Source of the DNA: Paracoccus solventivorans
GTDB taxonomy: Bacteria; Pseudomonadota; Alphaproteobacteria; Rhodobacterales; Rhodobacteraceae
Length of the DNA stretch: 64,000 bases
Direction: 5' to 3'
NCBI RefSeq assembly: GCF_900142875.1
Contig: NZ_FRCK01000001.1
Coordinates: 603,042 to 667,041, forward strand
Shown: in pieces, positions 27,369 to 36,040 of the stretch
Layout: every line of letters starts with the position of its first letter
Numbering within the stretch: the stretch's first letter is position 1
The notes under the pieces: generated by a model
Told to the model about the DNA's origin: nothing
The model's database searches: none
The model's input: only the letters and a program-made list of their open reading frames with translations
Translations under genes and position numbers: made by a program

Positions 27369-28540
27369 CAGGTGCGATCCGCGGCAAGGACCGAGGCGAA
27401 GTTGGCCACCGCCGCGCCGCCCATGTTGAACACCAGCCCGTGTTCCGCGCCCTTGCGCTGCATGTCGCCGGCCTGCCCGGTCAGCTGGCGGAAGGCCAGC
27501 GCGTGCATGGACACGCCGGTCGCGCCGACCGGGTGGCCCTTGGCCTTGAGCCCGCCCGACAGGTTCACCGGGGTGCGGCCGTCCGCGAACACGATGCCTT
27601 CGTCCAGCGCCCGTTCGCCCTGACCGGCAGGGGCCAGGCCCATCGCCTCATAGATCAGCAGCTCGGCGATGGTGAAGCAGTCGTGGACCTCGGCGAAGTC
27701 CAGATCGGAAACCGTGATCCCGGCCTCGGCATAGGCCGCCGAAATGGCGCGGCGTGGGCCGTCGAAGGACAGGAAGTCGCGCTTCGACATCGGCATGATG
27801 TCGCTGACATGGGCGGTCCCCGCAAAGCGCACCCGCCGCGAAGCGTCCGCGGCGGCGCGGGCCGATTGCAGCACGATGGCCGCGGCGCCGTCGGTGATCA
27901 GCGAACAGTCGGTCAGCCGCAGCGGCGGCGCGATCTCGGGGTTGCGCTCGGACACGGTGGCGCAATCCTCGACGCTCATCGGGCGGTGCATCTGGGCCAG
28001 CGGGTTCGCCATGGCGTTGCCGTGGTTCTTGGACGCGATCCGCGCCATCGCCGGCAGCGGGTCGCCGTAGCGGTCGCGATACTGCTGTGCGGCGATGCCG
28101 AACAGCTGCGGAAAGCTCAGCGCGGCCTCGGCCGGGTCGTTCTGATAGCCGGCGCCGGCCAGCGCCCGCGTGACCTGCTCGGTCGAGTTCGAGGTCATCT
28201 TCTCCGCGCCCACCACCAGCACGGTGTCGGCCTTGCCGGCAAGGATTGCGTTCATCCCCGCAAAGATCGCCGCCGCCCCCGAGGCGCAGGCGTTTTCACA
28301 GCGCGTCGCCGGCTTGTAGCGCAGGCCCGGATCGGCCTGATGCACCAGCGAGGACGCGAACCCGTCCGGCACCAGCCCGGAATTGAAATGCCCCAGGAAC
28401 ACGGCATCGACATCGGCCCCGCCCACGCCCGCATCCGCCATCGCCTCGCGCGCGGCATCGACGATCAGGGTTTCCAGATTGTCGGCCAGCCGGCCAAAGC
28501 GCGTATGCCCGCTGCCGGTGATAAAGATGTTCTGCGTCAT
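27368..28540 (-). CDS. Thiolase family protein (SCP2/lipid-transfer type)
   Basis: The 390-residue enzyme belongs to the thiolase branch related to sterol-carrier thiolases. Motifs are RCENACASGAAAIFAG with the nucleophile cysteine, EVHDCFTIAELLIYEAMG, GGLKAKGHPVGATG and the C-terminal GLVFNMGGAAVANF. In this branch the second catalytic cysteine is replaced by the HDCF motif. The ATG at 28540 follows GGAGGAG. It is the first gene of the catabolic operon and is divergent from the PAS-LuxR regulator. Confidence 0.9.
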   Translation of the reverse strand: MTQNIFITGSGHTRFGRLADNLETLIVDAAREAMADAGVGGADVDAVFLGHFNSGLVPDGFASSLVHQADPGLRYKPATRCENACASGAAAIFAGMNAILAGKADTVLVVGAEKMTSNSTEQVTRALAGAGYQNDPAEAALSFPQLFGIAAQQYRDRYGDPLPAMARIASKNHGNAMANPLAQMHRPMSVEDCATVSERNPEIAPPLRLTDCSLITDGAAAIVLQSARAAADASRRVRFAGTAHVSDIMPMSKRDFLSFDGPRRAISAAYAEAGITVSDLDFAEVHDCFTIAELLIYEAMGLAPAGQGERALDEGIVFADGRTPVNLSGGLKAKGHPVGATGVSMHALAFRQLTGQAGDMQRKGAEHGLVFNMGGAAVANFASVLAADRT

Positions 28541-28596
28541 GCTGTCCGCTCCTCCATGGGGGGCGATCATGCCGCTGGCGGGCAACTGCATCTATT

Positions 28597-28623
28597 CGTA
28601 GTACTACCTAGTGGACTACGTAG
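28597..28623. promoter_or_regulatory. Nested palindromes, probable operator of the PAS-LuxR regulator
   Basis: Inverted repeat CGTAGT-N12-ACTACG (28597-28620) contains two shorter perfect palindromes, TAGTACTA (28599-28606) and CTACGTAG (28616-28623). It lies in the 96-base divergent gap, 57 bases from the thiolase start and 14 from the regulator start. Confidence 0.6.
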
Positions 28624-28636
28624 CGGGGCCAAAGCC

Positions 28637-29176
28637 ATGTCGTATATCGAGCAAGCCTTTCTCGCCGCCCCGGTGGCGCTGCTGCTGACCAGCCACCGCG
28701 TGATGGTCGAGTTCAACGACGCCTTCATGGCGATGTTCGGCTATGGGCGCGAGGCGATGCAGGACCGCTCGGTGCGGATGCTCTATCCCACGATCAGCGA
28801 TTACGAGGCGATCGGCGCGCGGGCCGAGGCGTGGCTGCGCAGCCACGCCGACCACGAGGACCAGCGCTTCATGCAGCGCCGCGACGGGGAAATCTTCATG
28901 GTCCACGCCCATGGCCGGACCCTGACCCCGCATGACCCGTTCGCGCTGATCGCCTGGGTGTTCGTGGAATCCGCCGGCGCCCGCAGCCGGGTGGACCGCC
29001 TGACCCAGCGCGAACGCGAGATCGCCAACCACATCGTGAACGGGCGCAGCTGCAAGGAAATCGGGCAGCTGCTGGGCATTTCCCACCGCACGGTCGAGGC
29101 CCACCGCGCCGCCGTCATGCGCAAGGTCAACGCCCGCAACACCGCCGATCTGGTCTCCAAGGTGACGCTCAGCTGA
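28637..29176 (+). CDS. PAS-domain LuxR-type transcriptional regulator
   Basis: The 179-residue protein has an N-terminal PAS sensor (about 5-115, FNDAFMAMFGYGREAMQDRS) and a C-terminal LuxR/GerE helix-turn-helix (about 120-176, LTQREREIANHIVNGRSCKEIGQLL then ISHRTVEAHRAAVMRKV). There is no receiver domain, so it probably senses a ligand or redox cue directly. The ATG at 28637 has only a weak upstream GGGG. It is divergent from the thiolase-ligase-TRAP-SDR operon and is its likely activator. Confidence 0.88.
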   Translation: MSYIEQAFLAAPVALLLTSHRVMVEFNDAFMAMFGYGREAMQDRSVRMLYPTISDYEAIGARAEAWLRSHADHEDQRFMQRRDGEIFMVHAHGRTLTPHDPFALIAWVFVESAGARSRVDRLTQREREIANHIVNGRSCKEIGQLLGISHRTVEAHRAAVMRKVNARNTADLVSKVTLS

Positions 29177-29292
29177 ACCGGGACCCGGCGACGGCGTTGG
29201 GAAAATCCGTGCCGGGCGCGCGGACAAGGTTCCCGCGCCGCCCGCGCTGCCCCATACTGACCCGGACCACCGGACCCGACGGAGGAATACCC

Positions 29293-30198
29293 ATGCGCAG
29301 GATCACCGCAATCGCGCTCGCCGTGCTGACGGGGCTGGCCGCCCCCGCGGCGGCGCGCGACATCGTGCTGTCGTCCAAGATCGACACCGAGGGCGCGCTG
29401 CTTGGCAACGTCATCCTGCTGGCGCTGCAGGACGCAGGGCTGCCGGTCGAAAACCGCCTGCAGCTGGGCGGCACCCCCATCGTGCGCGACGCGATCCTGT
29501 CGGGGCAGATCGACCTTTATCCCGAATACACCGGCAACGCCGCCTTCTTCCACAACGAGGCCGACAGCCCGGTGTGGAAGGACGCGGCGCAGTCGCGCGC
29601 CCGCGCGGCGGAACTGGACGCGCCGCAGGGCATCGTCTGGCTGGAGGCCGCGCCCGCCAACAACACCTGGGCCATCGCGCTGCGCCGCGACCTGGCCGAG
29701 GTCGAGGGGCTGGCAACCATGTCCGATTTCGGCCGCCATGTGGCGGGGGGCGGCGCGGTCAAGCTGGCGGCCTCGACCGAGTTCGTGACCTCGCCCGCGG
29801 CGCTGCCGGCGTTTCAGGCCGCCTATGGGTTCACGCTGCGCCCCGAGCAGCTGGTGCAGCTGGCCGGCGGCGACACGGCGGCAACCATCGCGGCGGCGGC
29901 GCAGCAGACCTCGGGGGTGAATGCGGCGATGGTCTATGGCACCGACGGCGGCATCGAGCCGGCGGGGCTGGTGGTGATGGAGGACGACAAGTCCGTGCAG
30001 CCCTATTATCAGCCCGCGCCGCTGGTGCGCGCCGAGGTGTTGCAGGAATATCCGCAGATCCCCGAGGTACTGGATCCGATCTTCCGGCAGCTCGACCTGG
30101 AAACGCTGCAGGAGCTCAACGCCCGCATCCAGGTGGGGGGCGAGCCGGCGGGGGCCGTGGCGCAGGACTGGCTGACCCGGCAGGGGCTGATCGAGTGA
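29293..30198 (+). CDS. Osmolyte/choline-type ABC transporter substrate-binding protein (OsmF/YehZ, OpuAC family)
   Basis: The 301-residue periplasmic protein has a signal peptide (1 to about 20, ending PAAARD) and the OpuAC/QAT fold: SSKIDTEGALLGN, GGTPIVRDAILSGQIDLYPEYTG, LAASTEFVTSPAALPAF and the C-terminal VLDPIFRQLDLETLQELNA. These match E. coli YehZ/OsmF-like proteins that bind betaine-type compounds at low affinity. The ATG at 29293 follows GGAGGAA. It begins a four-gene transporter operon. Confidence 0.9.
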   Translation: MRRITAIALAVLTGLAAPAAARDIVLSSKIDTEGALLGNVILLALQDAGLPVENRLQLGGTPIVRDAILSGQIDLYPEYTGNAAFFHNEADSPVWKDAAQSRARAAELDAPQGIVWLEAAPANNTWAIALRRDLAEVEGLATMSDFGRHVAGGGAVKLAASTEFVTSPAALPAFQAAYGFTLRPEQLVQLAGGDTAATIAAAAQQTSGVNAAMVYGTDGGIEPAGLVVMEDDKSVQPYYQPAPLVRAEVLQEYPQIPEVLDPIFRQLDLETLQELNARIQVGGEPAGAVAQDWLTRQGLIE

Positions 30199-30208
30199 CG
30201 GCGTTTCG

Positions 30209-31381
30209 GTGAGCGCGGCCCCTCGGATCAGCCGGCAGGGGCTGCTGTTCGCCCTGATCGGGCTGGCGGGGCTGGCGCTGCCGCTGGTGCAGCTGCGCCC
30301 CAACCGCATCGTCCCCGGAGAGCCGCTGTCGCTGCCCGCTTCGCTGGGGTGGCCGGGCTGGGCGCTGGCCGTGCCGCTGGCCGCGGCGCTGCTGGCGCTG
30401 CTGCCCGCGCGGCTGCCGCCATGGGCCGGGCTGGCGCTGGGGCTGACGGGCGCGCTGCTGTCGGTGCTGGCGCTCGGCTGGGCCGCAACTGCGCTGATCG
30501 CCCCCGATGCGCCGCTGGCGCGAGTGTCGCCCGCCGCCGGGTTCTGGCTGCTGCTGCTGGCGTTTGCGCTGGCCGCCGCCGATGCGCTGGCGCGGCTAGC
30601 GCCGCCGGTGGCGTGGCGCTGGGGCTTGCTGCTGGGCACGGTGCTGGCGGGGGCGGCGATCCTGTCCTCGGGCGTGCTGGGCGACATCTCGGTGATGCGG
30701 GAATACCAGTCGCGGCACGACGTGTTCTGGCGCGAGGCCGGGCGGCATCTGCTGCTGGCCTTCGGCTCGCTGGGGCTGGCGCTGGCGACGGGGCTGCCGC
30801 TGGGGGTGCTGGTCCATCAGGTGCCGCGGTTGCGCGGCGCGGTGCTGGGGGCGCTGAACGCGGTGCAGACCGTGCCCTCGCTGGCGATGTTCGGCATCAT
30901 GATCCCGCTGTTCGGCTGGATCGCCGCGACGGTGCCGGGCGCCGCGGCGGCGGGTGTCGCAGGCATCGGCGCCTTTCCGGCGCTGGTGGCGCTGTTTCTG
31001 TATTCGCTGCTGCCGGTGGTGTCGAACATGGCGGTGGGGCTGGCCTCGGTCCCCCCGCCGGTGGCCGAGGCCGCCGCCGGGCTGGGCATGACGCGCGCGC
31101 AGCGCCTGTGGCGGGTGGAACTGCCGCTGGCGCTGCCGGTGGTGCTGGCGGCGGTGCGCATCGTGCTGGTGCAGAACATCGGGCTGACGGTGATCGCCGG
31201 GCTGATCGGCGGCGGCGGCTTTGGCGCATTCGTCTTTCAGGGACTGAACCAGACCGCCATGGACCTGGTGCTGCTGGGGGCGCTGCCGACCATCGCGCTG
31301 GCGCTGGTCGCCGGCGTGGCGCTGGGGCTGCTGACCGCGCAGGCCGGTGGCGCACCATTGGAAAGGACCGCCCCCGCATGA
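30209..31381 (+). CDS. ABC transporter permease, YehY-like
   Basis: The 390-residue inner-membrane protein has a long N-terminal half with several membrane segments and a C-terminal BPD_transp_1 domain with the EAA loop ([27 protein letters not shown]). E. coli YehY has the same two-part layout. The GTG at 30209 is the first start after the previous stop; the SD is weak. Its stop overlaps the ATG of the ATPase gene. Confidence 0.88.
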   Translation: MSAAPRISRQGLLFALIGLAGLALPLVQLRPNRIVPGEPLSLPASLGWPGWALAVPLAAALLALLPARLPPWAGLALGLTGALLSVLALGWAATALIAPDAPLARVSPAAGFWLLLLAFALAAADALARLAPPVAWRWGLLLGTVLAGAAILSSGVLGDISVMREYQSRHDVFWREAGRHLLLAFGSLGLALATGLPLGVLVHQVPRLRGAVLGALNAVQTVPSLAMFGIMIPLFGWIAATVPGAAAAGVAGIGAFPALVALFLYSLLPVVSNMAVGLASVPPPVAEAAAGLGMTRAQRLWRVELPLALPVVLAAVRIVLVQNIGLTVIAGLIGGGGFGAFVFQGLNQTAMDLVLLGALPTIALALVAGVALGLLTAQAGGAPLERTAPA

Positions 31382-32373
31382 TCGAGATCGAGCATCTGAC
31401 CCGCCGCTATGGCCCCCGCGCCGTCGTCAACGACGTGTCCCTGACCGTCCAGCGGAGCGAGATCGTGGCGCTGGTCGGCACCTCGGGCTCGGGCAAGACC
31501 ACGCTTTTGCGGATGATCAACCGGCTGGTGGAACCGAGTTCCGGCCGGGTGCGCATCGCCGGCACCGACACCGCCACCCTGCCGCCGCACCAGCTGCGGC
31601 GGCGGATCGGCTATGCGATCCAGGGGCATGGGCTGTTTCCCCACCGCAGCGTGGCGCAGAACATCGCCACCGTGCCGCGGCTGCTGGGCTGGGACCGCGC
31701 CCGTATCGACGCGCGGGTGGACGAGCTGCTGGACCTGTTCCAGCTGCCGCCCGAGGAGTTTCGCGACCGCCGCCCGCAGGAGCTGTCCGGCGGCCAGCAG
31801 CAGCGCGTGGGCGTGGCCCGCGCGCTCGCCGCCCGCCCGGAACTGCTGCTGATGGACGAACCCTTCGGCGCGCTCGACCCGGTGATACGGGCGCAGGCGC
31901 AGCAGGACCTGCGCCGCATCCAGCGCGAGCTGGGCACCACGCTGCTGCTGGTCACCCACGACATGACCGAGGCGATGTTCCTCGCGCATCGCATCGCGGT
32001 GATGGATGACGGCAGGCTGCTGCAATGCGCCCCCGCGCGTGACATCCTGACCCGCCCCGCATCCCCGCTGGTGCAGGCGCTGGCGGGGGAACAGGCGCGG
32101 CCGTTCCACCTGCTGTCGCTGTCGCAGGTCGCCGATCTCGCGCAGCCCGGAACCGCCGAGGGGCCGCCGCTTGCGCCCGAGACATCCCTGCGCGACGCGC
32201 TGGCGCAATGCCTGTGGAGCGGGCGCGACGCCCTGCCCGTCGCCGGCGGCGGGGTGGTGACGCTGGCGGCGCTGCGGCAGGCGGCGTCCGGGGAAACAGG
32301 CCGAACCGGCGCCGGAGCATCGGTCAAGGCAGGCGTCCCTTCCCCGCCCGCATCGCCGCCGGCGCCGCAATGA
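31378..32373 (+). CDS. ABC transporter ATP-binding protein, YehX-like
   Basis: The 331-residue ATPase powers the osmolyte importer. It has Walker A (GTSGSGKTT, about 36-44), IGYAIQGHGLFPHRS, signature LSGGQQQRVGVARAL, Walker B (LLLMDEPFGALDP) and the H-loop (VTHDMTEA). After about residue 235 a CBS-like regulatory region of the OpuA/YehX type is only partly recognisable and ends in a Pro/Ala-rich tail. Start and stop both overlap neighbours as ATGA, so the operon is translationally coupled. Confidence 0.92.
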   Translation: MIEIEHLTRRYGPRAVVNDVSLTVQRSEIVALVGTSGSGKTTLLRMINRLVEPSSGRVRIAGTDTATLPPHQLRRRIGYAIQGHGLFPHRSVAQNIATVPRLLGWDRARIDARVDELLDLFQLPPEEFRDRRPQELSGGQQQRVGVARALAARPELLLMDEPFGALDPVIRAQAQQDLRRIQRELGTTLLLVTHDMTEAMFLAHRIAVMDDGRLLQCAPARDILTRPASPLVQALAGEQARPFHLLSLSQVADLAQPGTAEGPPLAPETSLRDALAQCLWSGRDALPVAGGGVVTLAALRQAASGETGRTGAGASVKAGVPSPPASPPAPQ

Positions 32374-33101
32374 TCGGCCGTGCCGCATTGGCCGCGGCGG
32401 CACTGCTGCTGGCCGCGTTCCTGATCTCGCCCGACAGCTTCGCGCCGCTGCTCGAGCCGCTGACCCGGCGCGGCGCGCCTGCGGTCTATACCCAGACCAG
32501 CCTGTGGTCGCTGACCGTGTCGCATCTGGCGCTGGTGGCGGGGGCGATTGCGGCCTCGGCGGTGATCGCGGTCGGGCTGGGGGTGCTGGTCACCCGCGAT
32601 TCGGGGCGCGATTTCCTGCCGCTGGCGCGGATGGTGACCGCGGTCGGGCAGACGTTTCCGCCGGTGGCGGTGCTGGCGCTGGCGGTGCCGGTGCTGGGGT
32701 TCGGCGACTGGCCGACGCTGCTGGCGCTGTTTCTGTACGGGCTGCTGCCGATCTTTGAAAACACCCTCGCCGGGCTGACCACCCTGCCGCCGCAGGTGGT
32801 CGAGGCCGCGCGCGGCATGGGCATGACGCCCGCACAGCGCCTGTGGCGGGTCGAACTGCCGCTGGCGCTGCCGGTGATCCTGTCCGGGGTGCGGCTGTCG
32901 GCGGTGATCGCGCTGTCCACCGCGGCCATCGGTTCCACCGTCGCCGCCCATACGCTGGGCGAGGTGATCATCGCCGGGCTGCTGTCCTCGAACGCGGCCT
33001 TCGTGGTGCAGGGCGGCGCGGTGATCGCGACGCTGGCGCTGCTGATCGACGCCGGCTTCCGTGCCGCCGAAAGCGCCGCCCGCAGCCGTGCCGGCTTCTA
33101 G
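32370..33101 (+). CDS. ABC transporter permease, YehW-like
   Basis: The 243-residue protein has about six membrane segments and the EAA loop (VVEAARGMGMTPAQRLWRVELPLALPVI), which is nearly identical to that of the upstream permease. It is the second permease of the heterodimeric channel, as in YehW/YehY. Its TAG stop overlaps the stop of the convergent glutamate-synthase-like gene by 4 bases. Confidence 0.9.
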   Translation: MIGRAALAAAALLLAAFLISPDSFAPLLEPLTRRGAPAVYTQTSLWSLTVSHLALVAGAIAASAVIAVGLGVLVTRDSGRDFLPLARMVTAVGQTFPPVAVLALAVPVLGFGDWPTLLALFLYGLLPIFENTLAGLTTLPPQVVEAARGMGMTPAQRLWRVELPLALPVILSGVRLSAVIALSTAAIGSTVAAHTLGEVIIAGLLSSNAAFVVQGGAVIATLALLIDAGFRAAESAARSRAGF

Positions 33102-34750
33102 GCCCGACGCTTGCGGCGCGAGGCGAACGGGCCAAAGGGGATTTCCGGCGGTGCGAAACTGTCGGGCGTGGCGCGTTCCCAGCGGTCGTACCAATCCTCG
33201 AGCCCCGGGATTTCCTCATCCGCCAGCAGGAAGCCGCGCGGCAGATAGGGATAGACCTCGTTGCCGTCGCGAAACCCGGTCGTTTGCCGGAACATGAAGT
33301 GATAGGGCATGAAGTCGCTGGGATCGGCCAGCCCCGCCGCGCCCGCGATTTCGCCCAGCGCGTGCATGGTGTTGCGGTGGAACCGCGCCACCCGGTCGCT
33401 CTTGTCGCCCACATCCACCGCGCGCTGGCGCACCGGGTCCTGAGTGGCGATGCCGACCGGGCATTTGTTGGTGTGGCAGGCCTGCGCCTGGATGCAGCCG
33501 ATCGCGAACATGAAGCCGCGGCCGGAATTGCACCAGTCGGCGCCCAGCGCCAGCGCCCGGGCGATGTCATAGGCCGAGATGATCTTGCCCGCCGCGCCCA
33601 GCCGGATCTCATCCCGCAGCCCCGCCCCGCGCAGCGCGTTATGCACGAAGGTCAGTCCTTCCAGCATAGGCATCCCCACGCGGTTGGCGAACTCGACCGG
33701 GGCGGCGCCGGTGCCGCCCTCGGCCCCGTCGATCACGATGAAATCCGGCAGGATTCCGGTCTTGAGCATCGCCTTGATCATGCTGAGAAACTCGCGCCGG
33801 TGCCCGATGCACAGCTTGAAGCCGACCGGCTTGCCCTGCGACAGCGCGCGCAGCTCGCCCACGAACTCCATCAGCCCGACGGGGGTAGAAAACGTACTGT
33901 GCGCGGGCGGGGAAATACAGTCGATGCCCATCGGGATACCGCGCGCCTCGGCGATCTCGGCCGAGATTTTCGACGCCGGCAGCATCCCGCCGTGGCCGGG
34001 CTTGGCGCCCTGGCTCAGCTTGATCTCGATCATCTTGATCTGCGGGTCGGCGGAGAGTTCCGCGAAACGTTCGCGCGAGAAGCTGCCGTCGGGGTTGCGG
34101 CAGCCGAAATATCCCGAGGCAATCTGGAAGACCAGATCGCCGCCGCCCTGCCGGTGATAGCGGCTGATCCCGCCCTCGCCGGTATCATGGGCAAAACCGC
34201 CCTTCCGCGCGCCCTTGTTCAGCGTCAGGATGGCATTGCCCGACAGCGCGCCGAAGCTCATCGCCGAGATGTTGTACAGGCTGGCGCTGTAGGGCTGGCG
34301 GCAGGCGCTGCCGCCGATGGTCACCCGGAAATCGGAATCGGCGTTGTGCACGGGGGTGGCCGAATGGGTCAGCCAGGAATAGCCCGAGCCATAGACGTTC
34401 TCGATGGTGCCGAAGGGGCGCTTGTCCTCGACCCCCTTGGCGCGCTGATAGACCAGCGCCCGGGCCTGCCGGCTGAAGGGCAGTTCGTCCTGGTCGCCCT
34501 CGAACATGTATTGCCGGATCTCGGGGCGGAAGTTTTCCGCCAGAAAGCGGATATGGCCGATCACCGGATAGTTGCGCAGGATGGCGTGGCGGCGCTGGAT
34601 CAGGTCGCGCACCCCCAGCGCCGACAGCGGCAGGAACAGCGCCGCCGCCAGCCACAGCCAGGGGCTGAACAGCACCGCCCCCGCCAGCGCCAGCAGCGCC
34701 GCCAGCAAGATCAGCGCAAAGATCGTATAGCGTTCGTAATTCCGTATCAT
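33098..34750 (-). CDS. FMN-binding glutamate synthase family protein with N-terminal membrane anchor
   Basis: The 550-residue protein has two membrane segments at the N-terminus (about 8-50) and then the FMN-binding/central barrel region of glutamate synthase: NISAMSFGALSGNAI, GGISRYHRQGGGDLVFQI, IEIKLSQGAKPGHGGMLP, VIDGAEGGTGAAP and a cysteine cluster in GCIQAQACHTNKCPVGIATQDP that fits the 3Fe-4S site. There is no glutaminase domain, so it is not a full GltB; its reaction is uncertain. The ATG at 34750 is preferred; a GTG at 34768 is in frame. It converges on the osmolyte operon. Confidence 0.88.
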   Translation of the reverse strand: MIRNYERYTIFALILLAALLALAGAVLFSPWLWLAAALFLPLSALGVRDLIQRRHAILRNYPVIGHIRFLAENFRPEIRQYMFEGDQDELPFSRQARALVYQRAKGVEDKRPFGTIENVYGSGYSWLTHSATPVHNADSDFRVTIGGSACRQPYSASLYNISAMSFGALSGNAILTLNKGARKGGFAHDTGEGGISRYHRQGGGDLVFQIASGYFGCRNPDGSFSRERFAELSADPQIKMIEIKLSQGAKPGHGGMLPASKISAEIAEARGIPMGIDCISPPAHSTFSTPVGLMEFVGELRALSQGKPVGFKLCIGHRREFLSMIKAMLKTGILPDFIVIDGAEGGTGAAPVEFANRVGMPMLEGLTFVHNALRGAGLRDEIRLGAAGKIISAYDIARALALGADWCNSGRGFMFAIGCIQAQACHTNKCPVGIATQDPVRQRAVDVGDKSDRVARFHRNTMHALGEIAGAAGLADPSDFMPYHFMFRQTTGFRDGNEVYPYLPRGFLLADEEIPGLEDWYDRWERATPDSFAPPEIPFGPFASRRKRRA

Positions 34751-35109
34751 GCCGCGAATCCGCCCCACTCCCCCGGCCGGCCGCCGGCCCGCCCGCGGGG
34801 ACTTTGGTCCCCGGCCCCGAGGGTTGCAAGACCGGCCATGCCCGCCCGCCCCCGCTACGGTCCACGGCGTGAAATAAGAAATATCGTCGCCCTGCCGGCG
34901 GGTTGCGGGAACGGTTTCACTGACGCGCCGCAGCCCGCGGGACGGGCGGTCGCGCCACCCTGCCGCGGGCGGGAAAGCTGCGGCGGGCCGCGGCGGGGGC
35001 GGGCAGCCCCCCGCTCTGGCCGGAGCGTACCCGCTACCCTAGATCGCCGGAAACGGCGTCGAGGCAAGCCCCGCGCCGCGCATCGCGCATGAACGGCAAG
35101 GAGGCCCCG
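34751..35109. other. Intergenic stretch with no gene
   Basis: The 359 bases are GC-rich and have no supportable coding region. The one clear structure is a small hairpin GGGGAC-tttg-GTCCCC at 34797-34812. The last 20 bases carry the AAGGAGG SD of the sulfurtransferase. Confidence 0.5.
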
Positions 35110-36039
35110 ATGACCCGCATCGTTTTCGCCACGCTGGCGGCTGTTGCACTGGGCGGCATGGCAGGCGCCGCAAGCGCCGGGCCGCTGCTGACCCCTTCGG
35201 CGCTGGCCGCACAGACGGAAGAGCAGCCGATCATCCTCGACATCCGCGACACCGGCTATGAGGACGGCCATGTGCCGGGGGCGATCTGGACCCCCTACGC
35301 GACCTTTCGCGGCCCCTCGGACAACCCCGGCGCGGTGCCGGACGTGGCCAAGCTGGAAGCGGCGTTCGAGCAGTTCGGGCTGGAACAGGACCAGCCCATC
35401 GTGATCGTCCCCGAAGGCCGCAGCGACACCGATTTCGGCGCCGCCGCCCGCGTCTACTGGACCCTGAAATCCACCGGCTTCACCGATCTCGCGATCCTGA
35501 ACGGCGGCACGCAGGCGTGGTCGGCCGCGGGGTTCCCGGTCGAGACCACGACCAACAACCTGCTGGCCTCGGATCTCGATCTGAGCTTTTCGGACCGATG
35601 GCTCGCCTCGGCCGAGACGGTGGCGGCGACCGTCGCGGGCAGCCATGAGGCGGTGCTGGTCGACGCCCGCCCCGAGGATTTCTTTACCGGGCGCAGCAAG
35701 CACGACCTGGCCGTCAAGCCCGGCACCCTGCCCGGCGCCCGCAACCTGCCGCATGGGCAGTTCTTTCAGGCCGGCAGCCCGGTGATCGCGCCGGAACTGG
35801 ACGCGGGGCCGCTGCGGCAGGCGCTGGGGCTGGACGCCGCGCCGGGGCGCGAGGTCGTGGCCTTCTGCAACACCGGCCACTGGGCGGCGACCGAATGGTT
35901 CGCGCTGTCGGAACTGGCCGGGATCGAGGACGTGAAGCTTTACCCCGGCTCGATGGTGGAATGGTCGCAGGCGAAGCAGCCGATGGAGAACACCCCCACG
36001 CTGCTGAGCAACCTGACCCGCCAGATCTTCGGGGACTGA
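35110..36039 (+). CDS. Periplasmic two-domain rhodanese-like sulfurtransferase
   Basis: The 309-residue protein has a signal peptide (1 to about 24, ending AGAASAG) and two rhodanese domains. In the first (about 35-140) the active-site position reads VPEGRSD without cysteine, so it is inactive. The second (about 170-295) has FCNTGHWA with Cys253, the persulfide-carrying residue, and the family's LYPGSMVEWS ending. The ATG at 35110 follows AAGGAGG. One base after its stop begins a YeeE-type transporter gene, so it probably handles thiosulfate or sulfane sulfur in the periplasm for import. Confidence 0.9.
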   Translation: MTRIVFATLAAVALGGMAGAASAGPLLTPSALAAQTEEQPIILDIRDTGYEDGHVPGAIWTPYATFRGPSDNPGAVPDVAKLEAAFEQFGLEQDQPIVIVPEGRSDTDFGAAARVYWTLKSTGFTDLAILNGGTQAWSAAGFPVETTTNNLLASDLDLSFSDRWLASAETVAATVAGSHEAVLVDARPEDFFTGRSKHDLAVKPGTLPGARNLPHGQFFQAGSPVIAPELDAGPLRQALGLDAAPGREVVAFCNTGHWAATEWFALSELAGIEDVKLYPGSMVEWSQAKQPMENTPTLLSNLTRQIFGD

Positions 36040-36040
36040 G

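Noticed and set aside
33098..34750. Full glutamate synthase large subunit (gltB)
   Set aside because: It is 550 residues, lacks the glutaminase domain and C-terminal beta-helix, and has a membrane anchor.
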